Below are positions 9,401 to 17,055 of a DNA stretch of 64,000 nt, piece after piece. The stretch is from Paenibacillus nanensis. GTDB taxonomy: Bacteria > Bacillota > Bacilli > Paenibacillales > Paenibacillaceae. Each line of letters begins with the position of its first letter. Within the stretch, counting starts at the first letter, position 1. The DNA is taken from NCBI RefSeq assembly GCF_003583765.1, contig NZ_QXQA01000017.1, forward strand, positions 62,001-126,000, given 5' to 3'. A program made the translations under genes and the position numbers. The notes below the pieces were generated by a model. It saw only the letters and a list, made by a program, of their open reading frames with translations. It was not told the origin of the DNA and ran no database searches.

Positions 9401-9543
9401 ACGACGGCAACTATGAGAAGATCGCGACGACTTCGCAAACGAGCTACGAGCATTTGGCTCCAATGGCAAAGGGCAGCTATCAAGTAACGGCCGAGAATAG
9501 CGTCGGCGTGTCCTTGCCTTCCGAAGTAATCACAGTCGAATAA
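6439..9543 (+). CDS. Bifunctional class A penicillin-binding protein with two FN3 domains (PBP1A family)
   Basis: 1034 residues from ATG 6439 (GGAGGAGG at 6422-6429). One membrane segment (about 20-50), then a GT51 glycosyltransferase with catalytic Glu114 in LLATEDNNFFEHEG and the GGSTLTQQLARR signature. The penicillin-binding transpeptidase follows: Ser428 in PGSTMK, SLN at 488-490, KTGT at 624-627. It should polymerise lipid II glycan and cross-link peptides on the outer face. After the catalytic core come two fibronectin type III-like domains (about 820-905 and 950-1034). They are joined by a Gly/Pro/Ser linker containing GLPGMPGQPGGG. It is a lone gene between terminators, not linked to recU as ponA usually is, so I give no symbol. 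Confidence 0.95.
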   Translation: MQEEQQPSSSKTYSKWRLFGLISLITLKWMVYFGIFFGLLAGGAVTGYVAALVKDEEIRPQTVIQNKVGEYSETGYVYFKDDSLVGQLRTDEDRIVVTYEEIPESVINALLATEDNNFFEHEGVDINGLGRAVKQKLFNEDTQTGGSTLTQQLARRVFLSLDRTDSRKIKEIFLSLRMERYLTKEEILAAYLNKMPFGNGSNGYQVFGIKAAAKGIFGITDLSKLNIAQSAYLAGLPQLPSLYNAFNGSGDFNEDGFERAMKRQQFVLSRMLDTGRITQQEYDEAVKFDIRSSLAPPSEKAYTTYPYLMLEAERQAAEVLLMQEDPTLTKADLRKKENAPLIEEAREQLLRGGYHVYTTIDKDVYTIMREIASNEENFTPYSEEKGLEQIAGVMIDHKTGAIIGMLEGRDFYEEQMNFATQMIRQPGSTMKTIAAYLPAIEKGIIQPASIVDDAPIVMKDGQKGFHIPMNVTNKFMGLVTAREALNRSLNLPALKIFNDDVTIDAAWEFVRSLGITTLQPEDSYAQTGVIGGLSVGVSVEELTNAYGTIPNQGVFEDAYMIEKITDANGKVIYEHKSQPKRVFSEQTAFLMTDMLRTVISDPNGSGHSVAKQFNQYGKIPVAGKTGTTQSYGDVWFMGFTPDVTLGVWAGYEEQINSLSNNGRTRARSIWTLIMNRLTEEKPELFVTDAFAQPEGVVKATVSKASGLLPSDLTKSAGMLVTDWFNKDYIPKKTDDALVNMRYVTYEGINYVPNPQTPEDMTKEKLVIKRKKPLDVLMDEIKAAQSKLPADKRRPLSIYVPADAKNDAPSKTDPRVDDGALPAPPNDVKLAATPNGDVTITFTDSKSPDIVGYRLYKSVNQGAYVKFGESIHFGDEYKFSFKAAANEAASYYVAAVDVIGQESPQSALVNYGNPSTLPGLPGMPGQPGGGSGDGQGNQNGSSEGSATATPSAPTGLQAESTVISVLLSWAANPVSDQVTQYHVYYSAANDGNYEKIATTSQTSYEHLAPMAKGSYQVTAENSVGVSLPSEVITVE

Positions 9544-9556
9544 AGGCAACAAAAAT

Positions 9557-9596
9557 AAGCTTATCCGAAATAATTTCGGGTAAGCTTCTTTGTTTA
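9557..9596 (+). terminator. Terminator of the PBP gene
   Basis: A 14-bp stem (AAGCTTATCCGAAA with its partner, one G-U pair), 3-base loop, then CTTCTTTGTTT. It lies 14 bases after the stop codon. Confidence 0.85.
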
Positions 9597-9652
9597 CCAA
9601 AAGGGAAAGCCGTCATGGTCCATTCGATGAACACATGACGGCTAACACTCAG

Positions 9653-11377
9653 TTAGTCTTCGATTGTGGAAAGGTCACCTGTCGGCAGGTTAAGCTCCCA
9701 TGCCTTCAGCACCCTTCTCATGATCTTGCCGCTGCGCGTTTTCGGCAGCTTATCTTTGAACTCGATTTCTCTTGGGGCAGCATGCGCAGACAAGCCGACC
9801 TTCACGAATTGAGCGATTTCCGTTTTCAGCTCCTCCGACGGCTCGAAGCCCTCGCGGAGCGCGATAAACGCTTTAATAATTTCGCCCCGCATTGGGTCCG
9901 GCTTGCCGATAACCCCCGCTTCCGCTACTGCAGGATGTTCAACGAGCTTGCTCTCCACCTCGAACGGTCCGACGCGCTCTCCGGCGGTGTTAATCACATC
10001 GTCGATACGGCCTTGGAACCAGAAATACCCGTCTTCGTCCATATAAGCGGAGTCTCCCGACACATACCAGCCCTGCAAACGGAAGTACTCCTCATATTTA
10101 GCAGGGTTGTTCCAAATTTTGCGCATCATCGACGGCCACGGCACGCGTACGGCTAGATTGCCCATCCGGTACGGAGGAACCTCGTTCCCGTTATCGTCGA
10201 TTATTGCAGCTTGGACGCCTGGAATCGGCTTGCCCATCGAGCCGGGCTTGATGTCCATGCTAGGGTAATTACAGATAAGCTGCCCGCCCGTCTCTGTCAT
10301 CCACCAGGTATCGTGAATGCGCTGGTTGTAAACCTTCATTCCCCATCTTACAACCTCCGGATTTAGCGGTTCGCCTACGCTAAGCACATGGCGCAGACTG
10401 GACAGGTCGAATTGCTTCGTCAAATCGTCGCCGGCCCCCATCAGCATGCGGAAGGCGGTAGGCGCGCTGTACCATACGGTAACGCCATACTTCTGGATGA
10501 CAGAATACCAATCGCTCGGACTGAAACGGCCGCCGCGCACAACGTTCGTCGCGCCGTTGAGCCATGGCGCAAAAATACCGTACGACGTGCCCGTAACCCA
10601 GCCCGGGTCGGCCGTACACCAGTAAATATCGTCTTCCTTCAAATCGAGGACGATCTGCCCGGTATACTTATGCTGAATCATCGCGTTCTGCGCATGGAAA
10701 ACGCCCTTTGGTTTTCCAGTCGAACCCGATGTATAATGTAAAATAAGTCCGTCTTCCCGATCGAGCCATTCGATTTCCGCTTCTTCCGAAGCTTGGCTCA
10801 CCTCTTCCTTGTAATTGACGATTCCTTCCTCGTTAGAAACGTTATCGCCGAAAACGATAATATGCTTGAGCGCAGGAAGCTCGTCACGCTTGATCCGGTG
10901 CAGCAGCGCCGGCGTTGTTACGATAGCGACAGCCTCGCTGTCCTGCAGCCGGTCCTTAACCGCAGTTTCCATAAACGCCTCAAACAGCGGGCCGACCACC
11001 GCTCCGATCTTCAGCGTCCCAAGAACGCTTACATAAAGCTCGGGAGTGCGTGGCATAAAGATGAAGACGCGTTCGCCCTTCCCGATTCCGAGCTTACGGA
11101 GCACATTGGCGAAACGGTTCGACTGCTTGCTGAGCTGCTCGAATGTATACGATTCATCCCGTTCACTGTCACTGTAGTGTAGCGCGATTTTATTACCTTT
11201 CCCTAGCTCGAGATGGCGATCGATGGCTTCATAAGCCATATTCACCTTCCCCGTCTCATACCAGCTGAATTGCTGCTCGACTTGCTCCCATGAATGGGAT
11301 GCCGCCGCTTCTTCGTAATTTTTCAAATTCGGATTTGCCGCTGTTGCCGGTACTCGCTCTTGATGCAAGTTGATCAT
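9653..11377 (-). CDS. acsA: Acetyl-coenzyme A synthetase
   Basis: 574 residues, almost identical in length to B. subtilis AcsA (572). It makes acetyl-CoA from acetate, ATP and CoA through acetyl-AMP in the cytosol. The AMP-binding P-loop-like motif YTSGSTGKPKGV is present, as are the core motif WWMTETGG, the hinge region YVSGDSAYMDEDG and the C-terminal PKTRSGKIMRR. By alignment with the B. subtilis site (Lys549), Lys551 is the expected lysine acetylated by AcuA and deacetylated by AcuC. Both are encoded divergently next door. A CcpA cre site and an extended -10 lie just upstream, as expected for a carbon-repressed gene. Confidence 0.97.
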   Translation of the reverse strand: MINLHQERVPATAANPNLKNYEEAAASHSWEQVEQQFSWYETGKVNMAYEAIDRHLELGKGNKIALHYSDSERDESYTFEQLSKQSNRFANVLRKLGIGKGERVFIFMPRTPELYVSVLGTLKIGAVVGPLFEAFMETAVKDRLQDSEAVAIVTTPALLHRIKRDELPALKHIIVFGDNVSNEEGIVNYKEEVSQASEEAEIEWLDREDGLILHYTSGSTGKPKGVFHAQNAMIQHKYTGQIVLDLKEDDIYWCTADPGWVTGTSYGIFAPWLNGATNVVRGGRFSPSDWYSVIQKYGVTVWYSAPTAFRMLMGAGDDLTKQFDLSSLRHVLSVGEPLNPEVVRWGMKVYNQRIHDTWWMTETGGQLICNYPSMDIKPGSMGKPIPGVQAAIIDDNGNEVPPYRMGNLAVRVPWPSMMRKIWNNPAKYEEYFRLQGWYVSGDSAYMDEDGYFWFQGRIDDVINTAGERVGPFEVESKLVEHPAVAEAGVIGKPDPMRGEIIKAFIALREGFEPSEELKTEIAQFVKVGLSAHAAPREIEFKDKLPKTRSGKIMRRVLKAWELNLPTGDLSTIED

Positions 11378-11415
11378 ACTATCACTCTCCCATCAAATCT
11401 GTAAAACCTGGTTTA

Positions 11416-11429
11416 GGTATGCGCTTTCA
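11416..11429 (-). promoter_or_regulatory. cre site (CcpA operator) in the acsA promoter
   Basis: On the minus strand TGAAAGCGCATACC matches 12 of 14 positions of the cre consensus TGWAARCGYTWNCW. It lies about 8-21 bases downstream of the predicted acsA start of transcription, a repressing position. ccpA itself is 3 kb away in this window. B. subtilis acsA and acuABC are also CcpA controlled. Confidence 0.75.
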
Positions 11430-11442
11430 ATTCATCTCTATC

Positions 11443-11448
11443 ATTATA
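11443..11448 (-). promoter_or_regulatory. Extended -10 promoter of acsA
   Basis: On the minus strand TGT precedes a perfect TATAAT. The transcription start would be near 11436, with about 60 bases of leader before the acsA ATG. No convincing -35 element is seen. Confidence 0.65.
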
Positions 11449-11588
11449 ACACAACCCTTTTCCATTCGACTACGCTTTTCATTTTTTTGATTATTTGTTA
11501 TAAAGAATAGGAAGAATCAATCATTTTATAGCAAGAATCGATCATCTTTAAAAATAATTCCGACAGCTTTGACGAAAGGAGCATATGA

Positions 11589-12224
11589 ATGGAGCACCGC
11601 AAACGGATGCAGCGAGACGTGATGCTCACGCGCGACAATCGCGAGATCGTGCTGGAAGGTCCTGTCCCCCCCGATCAACTGGCAGCTTATACGATGCACC
11701 CTAAGCTGGACGCCTTCAGGCGCCCGGCGGACCAGCACGAGGCCCTCATCGAGATCGCCGGACTGGAAGAAGGACGTATTATTATCGCCCGCGAGGAGGA
11801 GCAAATCGTCGGTTATGTCACCTTCCATTATCCGGATGAAATGGAACGGTGGTCCGAAGGCGGAATGAAGGATTTAATCGAGCTTGGCGCGATCGAAGTA
11901 GCGAATGAATACCGCTCCTACGGACTTGGCAAACGGCTTATCGCGCTTGCCTTCGCGGAAGAACAGCTCGAGAACATGATCGTCTATACGACGGAATATT
12001 ATTGGCACTGGGATCTCGACGGAACCGGGCTGAGCATATGGGATTACCGCAAGATGATGGAGCAGCTGATGAAATCGGCGGGCATGATCTGGTACGCAAC
12101 GGACGATCCGGAAATCTGCTCGCACCCCGCTAATTGCTTAATGGTGCGTATCGGCAAGGAAGTGCCGCTCTCTTCGATCGAGAAGTTTGATACGGTGCGA
12201 TTCCGCAATCGATTCATGTATTAA
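11589..12224 (+). CDS. acuA: Protein acetyltransferase AcuA (acts on AcsA)
   Basis: 211 residues; B. subtilis AcuA has 210 and reads the same in long stretches that I recognise: QHEALIEIAGLEEGRIII, VGYVTFHYPDEMERWSEGG, DLIELGAIEVA, TTEYYWHWDL, DPEICSHPANCLM. It is a GNAT-fold enzyme that acetylates the active-site lysine of acetyl-CoA synthetase and so switches it off. Start ATG at 11589 with AAAGGAG 7 bases before; an overlapping ATG at 11585 is out of frame. It is divergent from acsA and sits 36 bases before acuC. The usual acuB between them is absent. Confidence 0.97.
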   Translation: MEHRKRMQRDVMLTRDNREIVLEGPVPPDQLAAYTMHPKLDAFRRPADQHEALIEIAGLEEGRIIIAREEEQIVGYVTFHYPDEMERWSEGGMKDLIELGAIEVANEYRSYGLGKRLIALAFAEEQLENMIVYTTEYYWHWDLDGTGLSIWDYRKMMEQLMKSAGMIWYATDDPEICSHPANCLMVRIGKEVPLSSIEKFDTVRFRNRFMY

Positions 12225-12260
12225 GCCGCACACATTTCAGGGAAAGGAAATGAAAGCCGA

Positions 12261-13439
12261 ATGGTATCTAACGCACTATTCATCCATCATTCCGATTCAA
12301 CCGGCTATAAATTTCATGACGACCATCCATTCGATCCTATACGGCAGACGCTTACGATAGATTTGTTGAAGGAAGCCGGCGCGCTAGCGGACGATGATAT
12401 CCTATCACCCGATTATATACTTGATGAAGCTGTTATTCATCTGGTACATCGCGCCGATTACGTGCAAGCGGTGAAGCAACTGGATGATGAAGATGACCCG
12501 CGGAGGAAAGCCGTACTTGCGGAGCAATTCGGACTTCAAACGGAGGATACGCCTTTTTTTGCAGGCCTTCATAAAGCGGCCTCCGCCATCGCCACAGGCT
12601 CATTAGAGGCGGCGGAAGCTGTGATGAGCGGGAAGGCGCTGCACGCGTTCCATTTGGCAGGCGGCCTGCATCACGCGTTTCCTGACCGCGCCTCCGGGTT
12701 CTGCGTTTACAACGACGCTTCTATCGCGATCAAGCATATCCGGCAAAAATATGGCGCCCGCGTATTGTATGTAGATACGGATGTTCATCATGGCGACGGC
12801 GTTCAATGGTCATTCTATGACGACCCTGACGTCTGTACGTATTCGATCCACGAAACCGGCAAATACCTGTTTCCTGGCACCGGCTTCGCATTCGAAAAAG
12901 GGGTAGACAAAGGCTATGGAGCATGCTTCAACATGCCGCTTGAGCCATTTACGGAAGACGATTCGTGGCTGGAAAGCTTTAATGTGACCATTCGCAGAGT
13001 CATTGACTCCTTTAAGCCGGATGTAATCATCAGCCAACATGGCTGCGATGCCCATGCGTTTGACCCGCTGTCGCATATTCATTGCAGTATGCGGATTTAT
13101 CAAGAAATTCCCGCGATTCTGCATGAACTCGCGCATGCTTATACCGGCGGGCGGTGGATTGCGCTCGGCGGCGGCGGCTACGATATTTGGCGGGTTGTCC
13201 CGCGGGCTTGGTCGCTGATTTGGCTCGAAATGACGGATCATCCGCTTGCCGCTGCCATCAGGGACAATAAGCGTTCTCCTCTTCCGCGGGCGTGGCGCGA
13301 GCGCTGGCAAGCCCAAAGCGATGCCCCGCTTCCCGAGAATTGGCAGGACGACTTATCGGCCATCCCTGTTATTCCAAGGCGCGGCATCATTACGGAACAA
13401 AACCGTCTGACGCAGGCGATTGTTATCCAGGACTTATAA
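12261..13439 (+). CDS. acuC: Protein deacetylase AcuC (class I/II HDAC family)
   Basis: 392 residues of the histone-deacetylase superfamily. The zinc/catalytic signature is present: the tandem-His type motif at HLAGGLHHAFPDRASGFCVYND, DTDVHHGDGVQ, SQHGCDAHAFDPLSH and GGGGYD. It removes acetyl groups from AcsA and reactivates it. It would be co-transcribed with acuA (36-base gap). Start ATG after GGAAAGGA; the spacing is somewhat long. It ends in a strong shared terminator. Confidence 0.96.
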   Translation: MVSNALFIHHSDSTGYKFHDDHPFDPIRQTLTIDLLKEAGALADDDILSPDYILDEAVIHLVHRADYVQAVKQLDDEDDPRRKAVLAEQFGLQTEDTPFFAGLHKAASAIATGSLEAAEAVMSGKALHAFHLAGGLHHAFPDRASGFCVYNDASIAIKHIRQKYGARVLYVDTDVHHGDGVQWSFYDDPDVCTYSIHETGKYLFPGTGFAFEKGVDKGYGACFNMPLEPFTEDDSWLESFNVTIRRVIDSFKPDVIISQHGCDAHAFDPLSHIHCSMRIYQEIPAILHELAHAYTGGRWIALGGGGYDIWRVVPRAWSLIWLEMTDHPLAAAIRDNKRSPLPRAWRERWQAQSDAPLPENWQDDLSAIPVIPRRGIITEQNRLTQAIVIQDL

Positions 13440-13471
13440 CCGGTTACCGATCACATTGCACCACCTAAGCA

Positions 13472-13515
13472 AAAAAAGCTGCCGCTTGCATTGATACAAG
13501 CGGCAGCTTTTTTTG
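13472..13515. terminator. Bidirectional terminator between acuC and mtnN
   Basis: AAAAAAGCTGCCGCTTG and CAAGCGGCAGCTTTTTT form a perfect 17-bp inverted repeat with an 8-base loop and A/T runs on both flanks. It serves acuC rightwards and ccpA-mtnN leftwards. Confidence 0.95.
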
Positions 13516-13524
13516 AGGTTCGAA

Positions 13525-14223
13525 CTACATATGCTTAACAATTTCATCAATAATACGAAATGAGTTAGTCGAAGCTTCGACCGTAAATTCGGCAAAGTTC
13601 ACATGCGCGGAGCCGTCCGCCTTGTCCGACATGGACCGGATCACAACAAACGGAATGTTGTTCATGTCGCATACTTGCGCCACTGCCGCGCCTTCCATTT
13701 CCGCGCAAGCGCCGCCAAGCGTCTGATGCAGCATTTCAACGGTCTCTCGGCTTGCAATAAATTGGTCGCCCGATAAGACTTTCCCCTTCAGGCTGCGGCC
13801 AGGGAACAGCCTCTCGCTTGCCTCGAATGCAAGCTGAACCAGCTGACTATCCGCTTGAAAGTCGGAGTTCGGATGGAAGGGTATGACGCCTTTGGCAAAG
13901 CCGAGCGGCGTCACGTCCATATCATGCTGCACGCAGCTTGTCGATACGACAATATCGCCGATATTGAGGCTTGGATCCAGTGCGCCTGCTACGCCAGTGA
14001 ACAAAACGCAAGACGCGCCTGCATCGAGCAGCAGCTGTGTGCATACCGCCGCATTCACTTTCCCTACTCCGGATTTGCAGAAAATAACCGTTTTCCCATG
14101 AAAGGTTCCTTCATAATAGGTGATGCCGGCCTTCGTAAACTCGGACGCTACCTCGACTTGCTTATGCAGGAGCTCAATCTCTTCGGCCATCGCGCCGATG
14201 ATGCCAATCTTCGAATAAGCCAT
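13525..14223 (-). CDS. mtnN: 5'-methylthioadenosine/S-adenosylhomocysteine nucleosidase
   Basis: 232 residues, the usual Pfs/MtnN size. It splits MTA, SAH and 5'-deoxyadenosine to adenine and a thioribose. Motifs: IGIIGAMAEEIELL at the N-terminus (active-site Glu), VLFTGVAGALDPSLNIGDIVVS, ASCAEMEGAAVAQV-type Glu pair (EMEGAAVA) for ribose binding, and RSMSDKADG with the catalytic Asp. Its ATG overlaps the ccpA stop by one base (TAATG), implying translational coupling. That pairing with ccpA is unusual compared with Bacillus. Confidence 0.95.
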   Translation of the reverse strand: MAYSKIGIIGAMAEEIELLHKQVEVASEFTKAGITYYEGTFHGKTVIFCKSGVGKVNAAVCTQLLLDAGASCVLFTGVAGALDPSLNIGDIVVSTSCVQHDMDVTPLGFAKGVIPFHPNSDFQADSQLVQLAFEASERLFPGRSLKGKVLSGDQFIASRETVEMLHQTLGGACAEMEGAAVAQVCDMNNIPFVVIRSMSDKADGSAHVNFAEFTVEASTNSFRIIDEIVKHM

Positions 14224-15233
14224 TATGCTTGAACGCCTCCAACGGACTGGCGAACAACGATCTCATGCGGCAATAAAACCTTGGATTGTTCGACATTCTC
14301 TTTCTTCATCAGCTTCGTAAGAAGGCGCATCGAAACGGCTCCGATATCGTACATCGGCTGAGCTACTGCCGTTAGCTGAGGTCTAACCATCGAAGCCATG
14401 CGGCTGTTGTCTACGCTGATCACGGAAAAATCGCCAGGCACGGTTAGGCCGGAGTCTTGAATACAATGAATCGCGCCGATCGCCATTTCGTCGGTCGCCG
14501 AAAAAACGGCGGTCGGACGCTCCGGCAGCTCGATAAAATACTTCATCGCTTCTACTCCGGATTCATAACGGTAGTTGCCTATACGAACCAAAGTATCGTC
14601 ATATGTAATACCCGCTTGCTCAAGCGCGCGTTTGTAGCCTTGGAATCTCGCAAAGCCGTTGGCCGGATCCTGAAGCGTGCCGCTGATCATGGCGATACGG
14701 CGATGACCTTGCGAAATGAGCTTCATGACCGCATCATAAGCGGCTTCCTCATGATTAATGTCGACCGAAGGGATTTGATCATTCTCGTCGCTGGTCGCGC
14801 AAAGAACGATAGGCACATTGGCTGTACGGAACGCGACCAGATGATCCTCCGTTACCGCGCCGCCCATAAAGAGCAAGCCGTCCACCTGCTTCTCCAGAAG
14901 CGTATTGATGACTCGAATCTCTTTATCCTTCTTCTTGTCGGCATTACAAAGAATAATATTATAATGATACATATTGGCGATATCTTCGATGCCGCGCGCT
15001 ACTTCCGCAAAAATAGCATTGGAAATATCCGGGATAACGACGCCAACTGTCGTCGTTTTCTTACTTGCTAAGCCGCGAGCGACCGCATTAGGACGGTAGC
15101 CCAAACGTTCAATCGCCTCATAAACCTTCTTTCTTGTTGCCGGTTTCACGTTCGGGTTGTTGTTAACGACCCGGGAAACCGTAGCCATGGATACACCTGC
15201 TTCTCTTGCTACATCATAAATGGTTACCGTCAC
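14223..15233 (-). CDS. ccpA: Catabolite control protein A
   Basis: 336 residues from GTG at 15233 (MTVTIYDVAREAGVSMATV). The in-frame ATG at 15248 lacks a ribosome binding site, while GGAGAG lies about 8 bases before the GTG. LacI-family DNA-binding headpiece with the helix-turn-helix and hinge (AIERLGYRPNAVARGLASKKT) that contacts cre sites. The sugar-binding-like core follows. The family-typical text VGVVIPDISNAIFAEVARGIEDIANMY and SATDEMAIGAIH identify CcpA rather than a generic LacI member. It works with HPr-Ser46-P as corepressor. It is in the same region as acuA/acuC, as in B. subtilis, and is followed by mtnN with a 1-base overlap. Confidence 0.96.
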   Translation of the reverse strand: MTVTIYDVAREAGVSMATVSRVVNNNPNVKPATRKKVYEAIERLGYRPNAVARGLASKKTTTVGVVIPDISNAIFAEVARGIEDIANMYHYNIILCNADKKKDKEIRVINTLLEKQVDGLLFMGGAVTEDHLVAFRTANVPIVLCATSDENDQIPSVDINHEEAAYDAVMKLISQGHRRIAMISGTLQDPANGFARFQGYKRALEQAGITYDDTLVRIGNYRYESGVEAMKYFIELPERPTAVFSATDEMAIGAIHCIQDSGLTVPGDFSVISVDNSRMASMVRPQLTAVAQPMYDIGAVSMRLLTKLMKKENVEQSKVLLPHEIVVRQSVGGVQA

Positions 15234-15282
15234 GGATTCTCTCTCCATTTGCTCAGAATTTTTCTTTCATTCGTACGCCGCA

Positions 15283-15296
15283 TATTAACGTTAATA
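15283..15296. promoter_or_regulatory. Palindromic cre-like element in the ccpA promoter
   Basis: TATTAACGTTAATA is a perfect 14-base palindrome centred on CG. It matches 11 of 14 cre consensus positions, differing mainly by A for G at the outer symmetric positions. It overlaps the predicted ccpA -10 and start, so it could mediate autoregulation. Confidence 0.4.
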
Positions 15297-15322
15297 ATAC
15301 GACAAAATATTACTTTCCGCAA
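15294..15322 (-). promoter_or_regulatory. Possible ccpA promoter
   Basis: On the minus strand TTGCGG (15317-15322), 17-base spacer, TATTAT (15294-15299). The -10 is good and the -35 weak. Confidence 0.5.
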
Positions 15323-15453
15323 TGTTCACGCCTATCGGCCGCAGAAAACGGATGCGAAAAATCCTGATGACTGTAACGATAACGAAAGCTAGACGGACTG
15401 CTTACAATGGTCAATATCGCCGCTCCTATGAAGAAAAGCAATAATAGAGGGCG

Positions 15454-15867
15454 TTATGTATGCAAGGTTCGTCTGCTGATCTGATTTAGTCGCTTATTAA
15501 TATCCGCGATCCAAGCTTCATCGTTCAGCGATTGCGCAAGCAAATACAAATCAAGCAGCATGTTCACGCGCTGCTCGATAAGCGCTTCCACCTCATGCGC
15601 CTCGGGCTGCTGTTTATTTGCTTTTGCTTCTACTAACAAATCTGCCCATTCATTGCATTCGTTAAACAAAAAACTTCCCTTGTGAGGATCTGCGCCTAGC
15701 TTGGCGATCAATCCGGTCAAGTCGGGCTTCACTTCAGGTATGACTTCGCTTCTGCTGCAGGATGTACATGAAAAGATCGGCACGTTATCGATCTCCACTT
15801 TTCCCGAATAAATGACCGTACGCAGCTTCATTGTCATCATATCACCGCAAGTGCATTTTTTCCGCAA
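15454..15867 (-). CDS. Zinc-ribbon protein of unknown function (YgiT-type finger)
   Basis: About 137 residues. The N-terminus carries two Cys pairs, KCTCGDMM (CxC) and FSCTSCSRSEV (CxxC), spaced by ~27 residues, a YgiT-type zinc ribbon as in toxin-antitoxin and small regulatory proteins. The rest is helical with no recognised domain. The start is probably TTG at 15867, which has AAGGAG 9 bases ahead. A TTG at 15876 abuts that site directly and is unlikely. No toxin gene is adjacent, so an antitoxin role is not supported. Confidence 0.65.
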   Translation of the reverse strand: MRKKCTCGDMMTMKLRTVIYSGKVEIDNVPIFSCTSCSRSEVIPEVKPDLTGLIAKLGADPHKGSFLFNECNEWADLLVEAKANKQQPEAHEVEALIEQRVNMLLDLYLLAQSLNDEAWIADINKRLNQISRRTLHT

Positions 15868-16013
15868 GAGGGTCAACTCCTTCTCATAACGGCGGGGAAG
15901 CCGCTATCATTCCTACCAAGTCACTTTTTGATTGCTAAAATTATTCGACCTTTTTTGGCAAAAATCCTGCTCATGCGGGTTTGTAATTTTTACTACACAC
16001 TAAAAAAATACGA

Positions 16014-16457
16014 TTAAGCCGTCCATCTTCTCCACTTTTTCCGAACAAATGGAATGGAAATCATGATCGTCCAAATGGCGGCTCCGATCATATCATTGCG
16101 CACATCCATCATATCCATCATCCGGCCGCCTACATAAGATTGATGAATTTCATCCGTTACACCGTAAATGCCGCACAGCAAAATAAGCACAAGCTTCATG
16201 ACAAATCGGTCAGCCCTCGCGCCAAAGCCGTAATCGAACGCTGCGGCAAGCAGGAAATAGGCGATGAAATGCCCCCAGTTAAAATCAGTCATGCCGGGAA
16301 ACAGCTTTTGAAATAAAGGAAGGACGGTGTTCAGCTCGTCGCCAGTACGCGAGGATAAGGCAAAAATAACGGCCATCCATACGATGGCGGGGATAAAGCG
16401 GATGATGCGAAGCTTATCTGTTGCTTGTTTTCCGTTTCTAGTACCCATTTGCTTCAT
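16014..16457 (-). CDS. VanZ-like family membrane protein
   Basis: 147 residues with four hydrophobic segments (about 22-38, 63-80, 87-103, 120-138). It has the VanZ signature GVTDEIHQSYVGGRMMDMMDVRNDMIGAAI. VanZ proteins are integral membrane proteins; one confers low teicoplanin resistance but most, like this, have no defined role. The basic C-terminus RKKWRRW fits a cytosolic tail. It is divergent from the PfpI-family gene. No van genes are nearby. Confidence 0.85.
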   Translation of the reverse strand: MKQMGTRNGKQATDKLRIIRFIPAIVWMAVIFALSSRTGDELNTVLPLFQKLFPGMTDFNWGHFIAYFLLAAAFDYGFGARADRFVMKLVLILLCGIYGVTDEIHQSYVGGRMMDMMDVRNDMIGAAIWTIMISIPFVRKKWRRWTA

Positions 16458-16524
16458 GTATACTCCTTCGTTACAATATGAATGTATATTTTTTCACGGA
16501 TTTCATAGGATGGAGGGGAACGTC

Positions 16525-17055
16525 ATGACACTGCAGAATCAGACGGTTGTCTGCCTGCTGGATGATGAATTTGAAGATTTGGAACTATGGTATCCCGTCT
16601 ATCGCACGCGGGAGGCAGGCGCAACGGTATTGTTCGCCGCGCCGGAGAAGGGCAAGACCTATATCGGCAAATACGGCGTTCCGGCTGTAGCCGATCTTTC
16701 CTACGAAGAGGTAAGCAGCGAAACGATTCATGGCCTGCTTGTGCCGGGCGGCTGGGCCCCGGATAAAATCAGGCGTTATCCGAAGGTGCTTCAGCTCGTT
16801 CGGGAGATGAACGATGCGGGCAAGCCGATCGGACAAATCTGCCATGCCGGCTGGGTGCTGATCTCCGCCAAGATCCTTTCGGGGCGCAAGGTGACCAGCA
16901 CGCCTGGCATCCGTGACGATATGGAGAACGCGGGCGCGATCTGGTTCGACGAACCGGTTGTCGTCGACGGCAATCTCATTTCAGCGCGCAGACCGCCGGA
17001 TTTGCCGCCTTATGCAAAAGCATTTGTAGACGCATTAGAACAGCGAATGGGTTAA
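16525..17055 (+). CDS. DJ-1/PfpI family protein (YraA-like protein deglycase or protease)
   Basis: 176 residues. PfpI-family layout: acidic motif DDEFEDLELWYPVYR near residue 15 and the nucleophile elbow GQICHAGWVL with Cys followed by His. Family members act as glyoxal-adduct deglycases or stress-induced proteases; B. subtilis YraA is the likely counterpart. Start ATG 16525 has GGAGGGG about 7 bases before; the longer frame to 16327 runs through the VanZ gene and is not used. Its last codons and stop lie inside a perfect hairpin shared with ptsI. Confidence 0.88.
   Translation: MTLQNQTVVCLLDDEFEDLELWYPVYRTREAGATVLFAAPEKGKTYIGKYGVPAVADLSYEEVSSETIHGLLVPGGWAPDKIRRYPKVLQLVREMNDAGKPIGQICHAGWVLISAKILSGRKVTSTPGIRDDMENAGAIWFDEPVVVDGNLISARRPPDLPPYAKAFVDALEQRMG

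Noticed and set aside
11468..11482. Second cre-like sequence upstream of acsA (ATGAAAAGCGTAG on the minus strand)
   Set aside because: Needs a one-base insertion to align with the consensus, so it is not a convincing cre.
15454..15867. Antitoxin of a MqsR/MqsA-like pair suggested by the YgiT-type zinc finger
   Set aside because: No toxin-like gene is adjacent and the C-terminal part lacks a helix-turn-helix that I can recognise.
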